Assembly (NCBI GenBank): GCA_018398585.1
Contig: JAGTTD010000006.1
Coordinates: 7,044,501 to 7,108,500, forward strand
Direction of reading: 5' to 3'
DNA from: Simmondsia chinensis
Taxonomy: Eukaryota > Streptophyta > Magnoliopsida > Caryophyllales > Simmondsiaceae
DNA length: 64,000 nt
The translations under genes and the position numbers were made by a program. The notes below the pieces were generated by a model. That model was not told the DNA's origin, did not search any database, and saw only the letters and a program-made list of their open reading frames with translations. Of this stretch, positions 24,191 through 34,820 are shown piece after piece. Numbering within the stretch: the stretch's first letter is position 1; the number at the start of each line of letters is the position of its first letter.

Positions 24191-24924
24191 ATTGTTTAAA
24201 TTATGATGAATTTTAATTAAAGTAGTTGGGAATATTTTTCTAAATAATCCAATGATATTAAATATTCAAATGGTTGAGTGATTTTGTTATATACAATATT
24301 GCATTGAATATCTATTGAGATTAGATGTTAAGTTAAGGTAAAATACTTACATTATCACAGAGAATATCTAATGGGATTAGATATTCAGTTTCGATCTAAT
24401 GAGATTAATATTGGATCCAATTATTTATTTAAATAATATGTATATAAAAAAAAGTATAATAAAAAATATAGGGGACATGCCCAACGCAAGCCTGGGGGCA
24501 CCCCGCAATTCTATGTTATTATTTAACGCCGAGTTTTCTTCTCCTCAGCCCACCATTTCCCAAATGGAGCAATTGCAACAGTGCACCCAATACGCTGTCG
24601 TTTCCATGCGTGTACACCCCCTGACGCGATAGACACTGAATCAATTAAATTTGAATTAAATAATATTTAATATATAGATGTATCCCAAAATTTTAAAATT
24701 TTATTAATCAAATACTTTTTATCAAAATTCGGTAGATAAAGGGAACAAAATGCTAAAACAGAACATAATTTCGATAATATATGAACAAATATGACACATA
24801 ATTCTGGTAATATTTATGAAGTTTCAATATTTCATGAACTTTTTATAGTAGTTTGCTAAATTTTTTGTAAACATTACCATTAACTATATGTGTGTGTGTG
24901 TGTGTGTATATACATACATACATA

Positions 24925-25014
24925 ATAACAACAACAGGGCCAGTGCCTCAAAGGCTCCAACGTAAGCAGAGTCTGAAGGGGTAAGATGTACGCAGTCTTA
25001 CCCCATCAGGGGGA
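24925..25014 (-). mobile_element. RTE/SINE-type tail, minus orientation
   Basis: Begins (plus strand) AACAACAACAG and runs through CAGTGCCTCA, GTAAGCAGAGTCTG and GTAAGATGTACGCAG. This is the reverse complement of the tail seen at 19121 and 25080. It is flanked by TG/TA microsatellites on both sides. Confidence 0.75.
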
Positions 25015-25079
25015 TGTGTGTGTGTGTGTATATATATATATTAAATTAATCATGGACTACATCAATATTTTATATATAT

Positions 25080-25280
25080 ATGGTAAGATGTACGCAGTCT
25101 TACCCCTACTGCCAGGTCTTATGCTCTTTGCTGCGGACCAGCTCTTAGGCTTCTCAGGTTGAGGGTCCTCGGAAACAGCCTCTCTTCAGGGTTGCCCCCT
25201 GAAGGGGGAAGGCTGCGTACACCTACCCCCCAGACCCTGCTTTTGCGGGAGCCCTTGTAGGCACTGGGCTTGTTGTTGTT
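25080..25280 (+). mobile_element. RTE/SINE-type tail, plus orientation, longer copy
   Basis: About 200 bases ending in TTGTTGTTGTTG. It extends further upstream than the other copies, through GGCTTCTCAGGTTGAGGGTC, which matches the 3' UTR of the LINE at about 19615-19650. It also starts with the GTAAGATGTACGCAG segment of the inverted neighbour. Confidence 0.78.
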
Positions 25281-26143
25281 GCGAATTTCAGCATATGTAT
25301 TTAGATGATAAAATATCCAAGCTTACAATTGTCTCATTGTATATATTAAAACATTAAGGTAATTAGGTGATAATGCTTAAACCTCAGAGTACCTAAATTA
25401 TAGATTCCCTTTATAATATATGAATTATATGTATAATATACTAACATTTTTCTAACATAGCATATAAAACATAGTATCTATAATAATTTTCAATATAATA
25501 TAAAATTAAGAAAAAAATAAAATAAAAAAATATAATCAATATTACTATATATATATATATATATATTTCAACTTCCCACTAACCCCTTCATTGCCTTAAC
25601 TTCGCACTCGGCATATTTCGACCCAAGCATAGGGGCGGGTGTTCACATTATACAATCATGAATGACACATATTACTATAGATGATGTTCTCTTGATCAAA
25701 ATATTAGCTGTCATTGCACTTCACAAATCTTTATCAATAATAAACTCCTCTCTCAAAATTTTCAATTCTTATACTACAATACAATCTATCTAATCAATTC
25801 TATATAATTTGTATTTTAACCGACATTTCATTATCTCGAACTTTTCATCAATTCAAGGTCAATTACTCATTCACTTAATTTTAAGTGCTAATTTATTTAC
25901 TACTTGCTTGAGTTTGACACTTTCTGTTTGATATTAATATTTTGTTTACTATTTACTTAGATTTGATATGCTTTCGATACAAATTGCATTACGTTATTAA
26001 TTGCAACTCCTAATGTTGAAAATTTCAAAAAATGAAAATTTCCATTCTTAATTTACTTAAGTGCTCAAGGTTCAAGAGTGAAATGATTTAAATATGTTCC
26101 TAATATTAAAATTCAAGAATTTAAACTATATAATGTTAGATTC

Positions 26144-26739
26144 TGTGCATAAAAACTGGAGCAAACTGATATACTTTGATACCAATTTATTAGAAAAATC
26201 TTGATGTGGAAGCGTAAACCCTAATCACTTGATTCGATTCAAATAATATGACTCACATAAACGAGAAGTAAACAAATATATGGAGAAAGAAAGAACAAAC
26301 ACGAACACATAATATTTACGTGGAAACCCCTCTACAATGGAGAGGGGAGAAAACCACGGGCGGATATGAAGATTCTTTATTGATACTGAATAGAAGAATT
26401 ACAATGACACTTCCTCTAAACGAGATCGATAAAAGAATTACAATCACTTTCTCTTAACTCTCGTAGCACTCGAATATCTGAATTGAATGAATTACAAAAT
26501 CACCTCTCTCTCTCAATGGCGGCACCTCACTCTTAATTTGGATCCCCAATGACGTAAACCCTATGCCCCTGTTTATAGACCCGTGTCTAGAAGGTCCCGA
26601 TCGACCGGCCCTCTTACCTCCCAAAATCCCGAAAATTCCCTTAAATCACCTAATCAATCGGGCTTCCTTCCCGATTGATCGGTAACCCTACGGCGACCCC
26701 ATAAACTTAAAACAAGTAATTTGAGACATAAACCTAACA
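26144..26739 (-). repeat. Element F 3' LTR
   Basis: 596 bases, plus-strand TGTGCATAAAA to ACCTAACA. Compared with 28549-29196 it lacks about 52 bases of a GATCGAT-rich stretch after CCGTGTCT, flanked by short repeats (GATCGACCGG / GATCGATTGG). Confidence 0.92.
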
Positions 26740-26759
26740 AATTTTTACCTTGGCTCAAA

Positions 26760-28508
26760 TTACATACATGAAAGAATTTCCTCCACCTTTTGCACTAAAC
26801 ACCCCACACATGGGGTTTTCAACAAAACACGAAACCTAACCAAGTCCGAGCGAAGCTTCAACTTCCTACTAGATAGCAACTGAGTGAACATATCTGAGAG
26901 GTTATCAGTAATGCCAATCTTCTTCTTCTCTGAATTGGCTCTTGGCACATTTTCTGAAACAACCACCTGTTGCTGAACTGTGTTACTTAATTTAAACTGA
27001 ATTGCCTCTGCCTTAGTCACCTGACTTGAATCACAATCAACTGATGACATCTTCTGTGGAGACAATAACAAAGACTCACTAAACGTGACACGTCTACTCG
27101 TCAGGAATTGCTTGTAGTGAAAACTTTTCTGCTTCCCATAAAGCCCTAGTTCACATAATATCAGTCCTGTAGACTGACCACACAAAGAGCCCCTCACACT
27201 GTGCTGAGACATATCCCTATCACCTGAATGATCCAATCTCAAACGTCCTGAATTTGTGATCTCTGATTCTGTCAACAATAAGGATGATGAAGATACGGCA
27301 ACAGATTTAGCAATTCTGGAACCGACAAGCTCATACAAAGTATCTAACCTTCTGCCCTTCATAACTGTCAATGCACCCTTAATGATCCTCAAAACTCCAC
27401 CTTCAGCTGTGTACCTATACCCTTTAAACTCAAGAGTACCTAAAGAGATGAGATTTTTCTTCAAATCAGGAACATGACGAACATCGCTCAAAACCCTGGT
27501 AGTGCCACTAAACATCCTAAAACGAATTGTTCCTATACCCAGAACTTTGCACGGAGGATCATTACCCATCAAAGCAACTCCACCTAGAACGAACTCGTAC
27601 GTGAAAAACCAATCCCGATTGGGAAAGACATGATAGGAGCAACTCGAATCCAAAATCCAACTATCACTCAAATTGGACCGAGGTTCAAACACAGACAGTA
27701 GAAGATCATCATTCTCACCATCCATAGCACTAGCTACTATGGATCTCTGGTCAGACCTGTTATCTACTTCTAATTTTCTCTTAAGCTTGTAACAGTCTTT
27801 CTTAATGTTCCCTTTCTTATGACAGTAGTTGCAGGTTAGGTCTTGATATCTGGACTTAGACTTGTTTCCACTATGATCATACTCAGTTCTCCCCCTCACG
27901 AATAAACCACTACCTGAGTTATTAACAGAATCAGATGATTCTCTATCTACTCGTTCTTTACTCAGTAGGTTTCTCTTAACTTCATGAACAGATATGGTTT
28001 GTCTACCACCATAAATCATGCTTTCAACAAAACCCTTATATGAAGCAGAGAGAGAACATAACAACAACATTGCCTGATCTTTATCCTTAGGAACATCATC
28101 CAATTCTTTCAAATCTAGAATAATTGAATTAAATTCATTGACGTGATTCTTAAGTGACGTACCTTCTGACATGCGAAACGTGAATAACCGGTGCTTAACT
28201 GCGAGTTTGTAGGAGACGGACTTGAAACTAAACATATCCTGCAATTTCTCCCACAACACCTCAGCGGTCTTCACATCTAGAACTTCTGTCAAAACATCAT
28301 CGGTAAGACACATCTGAATTATAGTGAGAGCCTTTTTATCTAACTCCTTCCATTGTGCTTCTGTCATATTCTCTGATTTCTTCTCTTTCCCATCTAAAGC
28401 TTTCTTCAAGCCACTCTGAGTCAAGAGGCCCCTAACGCGAGTCTACCATAAACTGAAGCTCTCTTGATCACCAAACTTCTCAACTTCGGAGCTAATTGCA
28501 GACGTCAT
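26760..28508 (-). pseudogene. Element F Gag-protease-pol-tail fusion, about 580 codons, one early stop
   Basis: The ATG at 28508 opens MTSAISSEVEKFGDQESF, the usual start of such gags. Codon 22 is TAG; after it the frame is open for more than 550 codons to 26760, so only one nonsense change separates it from a full frame. Gag UBN2 core: about codons 1-190. The zinc knuckle CNYCHKKGNIKKDC has Asn where the metal-binding His belongs. The protease site WILDSSCSYHV has Ser for the Gly of DSG. Pre-integrase text (VRHVPDLKKNLISLGTLE) follows. The frame then passes directly to linker-like text (YGKQKSFHYKQF) and an RNase H/C-terminal scrap (TDNLSDMFTQLLSSRKLKLR). Integrase and RT are deleted without losing the frame. 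Confidence 0.88.
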
Positions 28509-28530
28509 AGTATCAAATCGAAATAAACAG

Positions 28531-28544
28531 GGCTCTAATACCAA
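28531..28544 (-). other. Primer binding site of element F
   Basis: Plus-strand GGCTCTAATACCAA, i.e. minus-strand TTGGTATTAGAGCC: tRNA-iMet site with one change, four bases from the LTR. Confidence 0.88.
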
Positions 28545-28548
28545 TTTT

Positions 28549-29196
28549 TGTAAAAAACTAGAACAAACTGATATACTTTGATACCAATTTGTTAGGAAAA
28601 TCTTGATGCGGAAGCGTAAACCCTAATCACTTGATTCGATTCAAATAATATGACTCACACAAACGAGAAGTAAACAAATATATGGAGAAAGAAAGAACAA
28701 ACACGAACATATAATATTTACGTGGAAACCCCTTTACAATCGATAAGAGAGAAAACCACGGGCGGAGATAGAGATTCTTTATTGATACTGAATGGAAGAA
28801 TTACAATGACACTTCCTCTGAACGAGATCTATAAAAGAATTGCAAAATCTTTCTCTTAACTATTGTAGCACTCGAAATATCTAAATTGGAGGAATTACAA
28901 AATCACCCCTCTCTCTCAATGGCGGTGCCTCTCTTTTAATTTGGATCCCCAATGACGTAAACCCTACGCCCCTATTTATAGACCCGTGTCTGGGAGGTCT
29001 CGATCGATCGGGAAACACCCGATCAATCGGTATGCTGATCCATCGGAACCGGGCCGATCGATTGGCCCTCTTACGGCCCAAAATCCTGAAAATTCCCTTC
29101 AATCACCCCATCGATCGGGCTTCCCTCCCGATCGATCGGTGACCCTTCGGCAACCCCATAAACTTAAAACAAGTAATTTGAGACATAAACCTAACA
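28549..29196 (-). repeat. Element F 5' LTR
   Basis: 648 bases, plus-strand TGTAAAAAACT to ACCTAACA. A minus-strand TATA box (TATAAATA, 28973-28980) marks the promoter. It contains several GATCGATC-type palindromes between 28998 and 29150. Confidence 0.92.
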
Positions 29197-29326
29197 GATT
29201 CTACTATAATCTAAGCATAGTAGTCGGTTCGTGGCAAAATAATACGATCCGAAAATGATGACTTGAAGAGAAAAAGTTGCCCAAAACAGTGGTAGTTACT
29301 TGACTAAAATTTTATTTCTCTAAGTA

Positions 29327-29444
29327 GATAGAGACCTTAGATTTAGCTTAGTTGGTATTGTAAATCCTACAATTGTACCTTCAACAAGGTTTTAATCCCT
29401 ATAACGATCGAGCAATGATGTGGCTTTTTTTTTTTTTTTTTTTG
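29327..29444 (+). mobile_element. tRNA-derived SINE-like copy with poly-T tail
   Basis: 118 bases between perfect 8-bp direct repeats TCTAAGTA (29319-29326 and 29445-29452). A pol III A box TAGCTTAGTTGG lies at 29344-29355. A B-box-like GGTTTTAATCCC lies at 29388-29399, 44 bases downstream, a normal spacing. The 3' end is a run of about 18 T closed by a G. The body after the tRNA-like part is very short. Confidence 0.75.
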
Positions 29445-29947
29445 TCTAAGTATAAAGAAATTCTACAAAATATCAAGAAACTCTAAAAAAAAGGCCCAAT
29501 AGTGAAAGAAACTCTATAAAGTTTACCCACTTTTTAGCCGTGGTATTTGTAATGGTTAACCACTGTCAACATCTCTACATTTACTTCACTAATAACTACC
29601 AATTTCAATTCCTAATTTTCTCTCTTAGTATTTCTCTTTCATTTTTCTGTATGTATCATATACGAAAAAACTAAACTTTAAAATACGAACAGTGCATAAA
29701 AGAATTATAATACAACGGACATATCAGAGAAAAGCAATTGCACATTACATTTTAGTATAATTAATGAAGTTTACTTAAAAGATCAATAATCATCATACAA
29801 ATTTAACATTTGTTGAAAGTGTTTGTCGAACATTTAAAGTTGCATTAGTGCTTAGGGTTTTCAAATAGCTTAATAAGAAGTTCACAGCATATACATACTA
29901 ACTTTATTAAAAAAACTTTGACATATGATTACAAGGTAAATATCTAA

Positions 29948-29973
29948 CTGTGCAACGCACGGAGAATCACTAG
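29948..29973 (+). mobile_element. Helitron-like 3' terminus
   Basis: A short GC hairpin CTGTGC-AAC-GCACGG is followed by seven bases and CTAG, then a host T. The hairpin plus CTRR-T arrangement is the hallmark of Helitron 3' ends. No 5' TC end or helicase frame was identified, so only the terminus is annotated. Confidence 0.5.
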
Positions 29974-30822
29974 TATTTTATTAAGAAAATGTTTTCATTC
30001 TATTTTATATATATTCTTTATTATTTAAATAATTTGAAATTAGCTAGGATTAAATCCTAATTATGTTTATGCGACAATTTAAAAGAGTATTGAAAAATAT
30101 TTAATTGTCATATTCAATATCTAATGAAATTAGATATTCAGTTTTTTAAAATTTTTAGATATAATGAGATGAAAATCAAATTTATTTATTTTATAATTAA
30201 TTAATTTATTTATTCAAAAAATATAATGCATACAACATTAAAAAAAATGAAATTGAGGGTCACGTTACTGTTTTAATTATTATTTTTTAAATTAAAAATA
30301 AATAAATAAATAAATTAATTAATTAATTAATATGAATGAGATGATTATGTGATAATTATTGTATCATTCTAATTAGAGTTATGTGATAATTATTTCTAAA
30401 AATATTTAGAAAAGTAATTAATTAATCCAACCATGTTGCACCTTAAGTTATTTTATTCAAAATTGTTTGATAATATTTTACTTGTTAGATTTTCTTCACA
30501 TATCTAAAATTTTTAAAAAGTGTAAAATTATGTATTGTGAATGAAATTAAAAGGCCATGTAACTTCATGAAACATTTGATATCACATAGCGGGAGAAATT
30601 TTGAAGTAGGATTAATTAGATTAGGAAATTTAATAGTTGAATTATTTGAAAGAAAAATTCTTGTAATGTATTTAATAAGATTAGATTACATAGGTTGGAT
30701 AATTAAATGAACTTAATATGGTTAGGGTTCTTATTTAATAGTTAACTAAAATTTAGAATATGATTCTAATAATTGATTATGAGATAATCAAAGTAAAAAG
30801 AAAGATCCGCCATTTAAAATTT
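29974..30822. other. AT-rich segment without gene
   Basis: Includes (AATT)n/(AAAT)n-rich sequence near 30285-30335. The 30100-30200 part resembles 24340-24430 and the 30500-30820 part resembles the leader at 21400-21684. No coding signal. Confidence 0.5.
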
Positions 30823-31299
30823 CAAGTAGAAGTGAGGTTTAGGAGTTGATTCCTCACAGTATTCATTTCCAGATAATAGTATGGTGAATAGGTGCTACTC
30901 TCTGAGGAGGGCGTTTATTCATGGAGTATATGATTGGACTTCTTTAGGATAGATAGAGGTACGAGAAAGCAGATGCAGCTATGCGCCGTGGAGATCTTGT
31001 TGACTTGTACTAACGTTTAGGCAATGGTATACACTATGCTAAGATAGTATGTCAGTCTCCTAGGGAGCATTGAGATATTGTCTTAGAGACCAAGGAAGAG
31101 ACAGTGAATTAATTACGTTTAGGAAACATTATTAATTGAGAAAAGTTCAACCTTACTGATACCCCGATGCGGCCTCGCCACCGGAGAGTAAAGGGTAGAT
31201 TAGTTTGGTCATAGTAGCACACATAAGGAATGGTTAGGTAGATTTCATGCTTTGTTGGTTTGCTAAAATTAATTAAAAGGTTCACACGACCCAAAATAT
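30823..31299 (+). repeat. Leader repeat R2 of block B
   Basis: 477 bases, tandem with R3 directly downstream and similar to R1. It starts CAAGTAGAAGTGAG and ends near GCTAAAATTAATTAAAAGG. Confidence 0.75.
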
Positions 31300-31766
31300 C
31301 AAGTGGGAGCGAGCTTCTATGTGAATGCTCATGGCCTCCGTTACTGGTCTAACAGTATAGTAGGTAGGCACGACTCCTCGAGGTGACCACACATTTATAG
31401 AATATAAGGCGAGATCTCTTTTGATAGACTAAAGTGCAAGATAAGCAGGTGCGGCCACGCTGCTGCGGATTACTTCGTGGACTTGTATGGATATTAAAGC
31501 AGTGGTGTATACCTGACTAGAGTCTACATTAGCTCGCTTGAGGAGCTCTGTTGCATGACCTTAGAGGTTGAGGATATAGTGGTGTGTTAAATATATTTAG
31601 TAAGAAGTTTACAAGAAAACATATTATTGAGAAATATTCTCACCCTTCTGATATCTCAATTCAGCCTTGCCGGGAAGTTTTGGGTAGTTCGGTTTGATCG
31701 CTATGGCAAACATGTAAGTATTGGACTGTGAACTCCGATCTTTGATTGTTCGCTAAAATTAAGAAA
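31300..31766 (+). repeat. Leader repeat R3 of block B
   Basis: About 467 bases starting CAAGTGGGAGCGAG, the same first 14 bases as R1, and ending GCTAAAATTAAG. It is a head-to-tail copy of R2. Confidence 0.78.
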
Positions 31767-33114
31767 AGTTACCCTTTATGTTGTATGACTTGTTTGCGTT
31801 CTTGATTTTAAACTGGTTGTTAGATCATGCATTGCAATCAATGTTGATCTATATGTTGCTTGTCTATTGAGTTATGCCCAATGTGATTTAAAATGTTTTA
31901 GTACATGTGGGCACAAGTAGATGCTCATAGTTATCTAGTTTGCTGTTCGTATTTCTACCAAGTTGAAAAGACCTTTAGGAATGTTATACCACACTATTAA
32001 GATAGTCAGACGCAACATTCAGACATCAGATGTAGAATGTGTTCTAGTATCAAATACTTGACTTGTCAACTATGTAGTAGAGACGATCAGATATTTGAGA
32101 GAAGTATTTAATTAGAGAACTGATAGCATGAGAACAATCATGAGAAAAGGTGTCATGAAAACTAAGGGAGAAGTCCACTTAGTGTGAACATCTATCTTAG
32201 GAATTAGGAACCTATAAAGGGTAAAATAAAACCTGAATAAAAATAGTTGTGTCTCTTTTATAAAAGCACTAGACATTGGTTCTAAAAAGGGATTGCCTAG
32301 GTACTTAGATGCTGTTGTTGCCAAAACTAGAAAGCTAATATGACAACGTATATGATATCTTATCTCCTCTAGTTGTGACTGGAAGATAGTTCGCTAGTAT
32401 TTTTGTGAATGGGTTTTCAGTGTGGGCACCAAGCGATGGTAGTGGTAGTTTAAGTTAAAGAATGTAGTTTTGATTTTAAGCAACTACCTTAATGTACCAA
32501 CCCTTTTGAAATTTGATTTCTATTTGCTATTTATTCTAAAATAGTTTTAAGTAAAATGGATTTATGATTAAGTAAATGAAATATTTATTTAGAGGGTACA
32601 TTAGTAGATAATTGACTTCTTTTAATCAGCAATTATATTAATGACAATTTATTAGTCTAATACAAGGTAGGCTATGTGACCGTTAAAGAAAAGAATATCC
32701 TAAAAACCATATAGCTTTTGAGTGGCATTTAATCTTAAGTCACATTAATTTAATATGATTCAAAACTCGTTTGATTTGTCTTATGGATCATTATGTGCTA
32801 AAATGATGATCGGTATGTGAATGAAGAACATACCCAATTTGGAACCGTTAACGAAAATGGAGGATAACTAGCTAGGGATTCAAATGCGCTTTTTTTTGGG
32901 GATAGAGGGACTTGAACCCTCACGAAACTTGGGCATTTATTACTTAGACCATATTCGCGATTTATTTACATATTACAACAAATAAAAATTTTCAAGGTCA
33001 AAATTCTTTCATTATGGCATCTAAGAAATTATTCCATCGAACGTACGGCCGCCTGGATCCGGGAATAGCGACTTGAACTAAATGTCCTGTCCAAGCCAAG
33101 GAGTAATTAATGGT
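31767..33114 (+). other. Non-coding part of block B with a dispersed repeat
   Basis: No readable gag is found between R3 and the second integrase remnant. About 32060-32340 is homologous, in opposite orientation, to 58095-58505 (shared AAGTCCACTTAGTGT..CATCTATCTTAG and GTCTCTTTTATAA). A tRNA-like sequence lies at 32898-32955. Confidence 0.55.
32898..32955 (-). other. tRNA-like sequence (T arm and acceptor half)
   Basis: The plus strand GGGGATAGAGGGACTTGAAC is, on the minus strand, a perfect T arm GAGGG-TTCAAGT-CCCTC plus acceptor bases. About 25 bases upstream on that strand TGGTCTAAGTAAT could be a degenerate A box, and an A8 run follows the 3' side. The first 28 bases agree with my memory of the plastid trnL-UAA 3' exon, the remainder does not. 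It may be a SINE head, a tRNA pseudogene or a plastid scrap; it is not a functional tRNA because no matching 5' acceptor strand is present. Confidence 0.5.
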
Positions 33115-34800
33115 GACTAAAAGAACTTTTAAGAGTAAAGGTAATAAAGCCACTAAGTTGCTATAACTTGTTTATAAAATGTTTATGGAATGCTAAAAGT
33201 TCAAGCGAGCAGAAGCGATGGGTATTCATAAAATGTTTATGAATGACTATTGGGTAAATTGATATATGGATAACCTAAAAAGACAGAGTCTTGGATCCTT
33301 TAAAAAGTTCAAAGAATTAAAGACTATAGATGAAATTAATTAGGTTAGGTAATTATGTGAAGTCAGTTTGATTAGATCAAAGTGGTGAACTTAGGAGAAT
33401 TCTTAAGTAACTTACTACAAAGCATTGTAGAAAGATCAATAATATGTTATTGAAAATAATAGGATTCATATGATGAGTCACATCGACATATCAAAAGGTT
33501 TGCTATGTAAGAGGTTTTAGAAAGTGTTTAAAAGTATAGCATATAACTTGTGTTGGATAAATTGATAGCATGAGATATTGTGTTTGTATAGCTTGATACA
33601 ACTTATAAAGCAGATGATGCATTAGATATATCTTCAACCAAATTACTGTCACATTTAGTACATTGGAGCTTTGGTGTAGTGGGAGAATGGTCAGGGTCAC
33701 TTGACGGATTCATGTTTTCAGTCTTAATAGTTATGCATGAAGATGAATCTGATCCTTTTAGACTACAATAAAACTTTTAAGTACAAAGATTCAGACCAAT
33801 CGGTCAGGGCAATGAAAGTTAAGTTAGAATAATTGTATTTTAATTAAGTCTAGGAACTTGTAAAGGCATCAAAAGACTTTAAGTCAATTGCATTGGATCT
33901 GAATGGATCTGCAAGTACAAAGAGTTGAGTGGACAAGAACGTTAAGACCTTTAAGGTTGGATTGATGGCAATGGATTAATACCCCAAAGGAAGGAATTAT
34001 CTTTGATGAAACCTTTTAGCTAGATGTTATGCTTAAGTCCATAAGGATACTCTCATTCATTGTATTTCACATGTTGAGACATAGGAAATGGAATTCAAGA
34101 TGATTTTCTCTGAACATTGATCTTGATGAGCTTATGTATATGATACAACTAGACAAGTTTGTTGCCAAGAGTCAGGAGCATATAGTATGCAAACTGAGGA
34201 AGTCTATTTGTAGACTTTAGTAAGCATCTTGTTGATTAAATAGTAGATTCAATGACGACCATTAAGTCCTATAGATTTGAATCAATGGTTAGTGAACCAC
34301 GAGTGCACGTGTGACATGATTAGAAAGTGATGACTTTCAAGATGTTGTGCAAGGTGGCATTCTGCTCATTGAGAATGATGTAGAATTGTCATGAACTGTT
34401 AAGTTTTAGATGTCCAATTAATTTAAAATAAAAGAACCAAGATGAGCACAATATGTTCATAAGGTCAAGCTTTAGCAAGATTCCAAGAAAGGATATTGAG
34501 TTTATCACCGGTTGGTTTTAAAAGGGGTTTAGACGTTAGATGTCGGAAATACATATTTACCTTTCTAGTGGAGTCATTAGATGGTAAAGAGTGAAGCAGT
34601 CTTGTATGCTTACTTCACTATAGAAGTCGGGTACTTGACATCTATGAGGTTGTTGAACAGACTAGTTGACTTAGAGGGTTCCTAGTAGATCAAAGTTCGT
34701 GAGTAAAGGTATAAAATAGTGACGTATCAGTATAAGTTAAAGTTTATAGCCAAAAGTTGACAGACCCCTAGGGAATAGTTATGCAATGCAAAGCTAATTG
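33115..34800 (+). pseudogene. Second copia pol remnant of block B: integrase trace, RT, RNase H
   Basis: 33115-33490 repeats, in decayed form, the integrase segment of 23460-23870 (AAGAGTAAAGGTAA, TTTAAAAAGTTCAAAGA, GATCAAAGTGGTGAA for DQGGE). From about 34085 the copia RT appears in several frames: lysine/alanine-free traces of 'DVKTAFLNG', then a clear PRVRSI-like KSQEHIVCKL-R-K-S register ahead of a palm that is not intact. RNase H traces run to the purine tract at 34810-34820. No open frame exceeds about 70 codons. The identification is by nucleotide and motif resemblance and is weaker than for the other elements. Confidence 0.6.
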
Positions 34801-34820
34801 GATTTGGACAAGTGGAAGAT

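Larger units (their letters stand above)
24191..26138. other. Non-coding AT-rich segment with microsatellites and tails
   Basis: No gene. It contains a segment (about 24340-24430) resembling 30100-30200 (AATATCTAATG.GATTAGATATTCAG), TG and TA microsatellites (24890-24925, 25015-25045, 25545-25567) and two LINE/SINE tails in opposite orientation, listed separately. Confidence 0.55.
26144..29196 (-). mobile_element. Non-autonomous copia element F with one gag-type frame
   Basis: A complete minus-strand insertion: LTRs 26144-26739 and 28549-29196, PBS 28531-28544, one long coding frame, and a perfect 5-bp target duplication GATTC (26139-26143 and 29197-29201). It is only 3.05 kb long and has no integrase or RT core, so it would depend on enzymes of a relative. 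This is one of the better preserved elements in the window. Confidence 0.93.

Noticed and set aside
26760..28424. Taking the first open codon at 28424 as the start of the element F protein
   Set aside because: That codon is TTG. The real ATG is at 28508 in the same frame, with a TAG at codon 22.
28881..29258. Two overlapping frames (73 and 90 codons) rich in Arg and Pro
   Set aside because: Both lie in the 5' LTR of element F and result from its GATCGATC-rich block.
32898..32955. Functional tRNA gene
   Set aside because: T arm and one acceptor strand are present, but no pairing 5' acceptor strand, D arm or anticodon arm.
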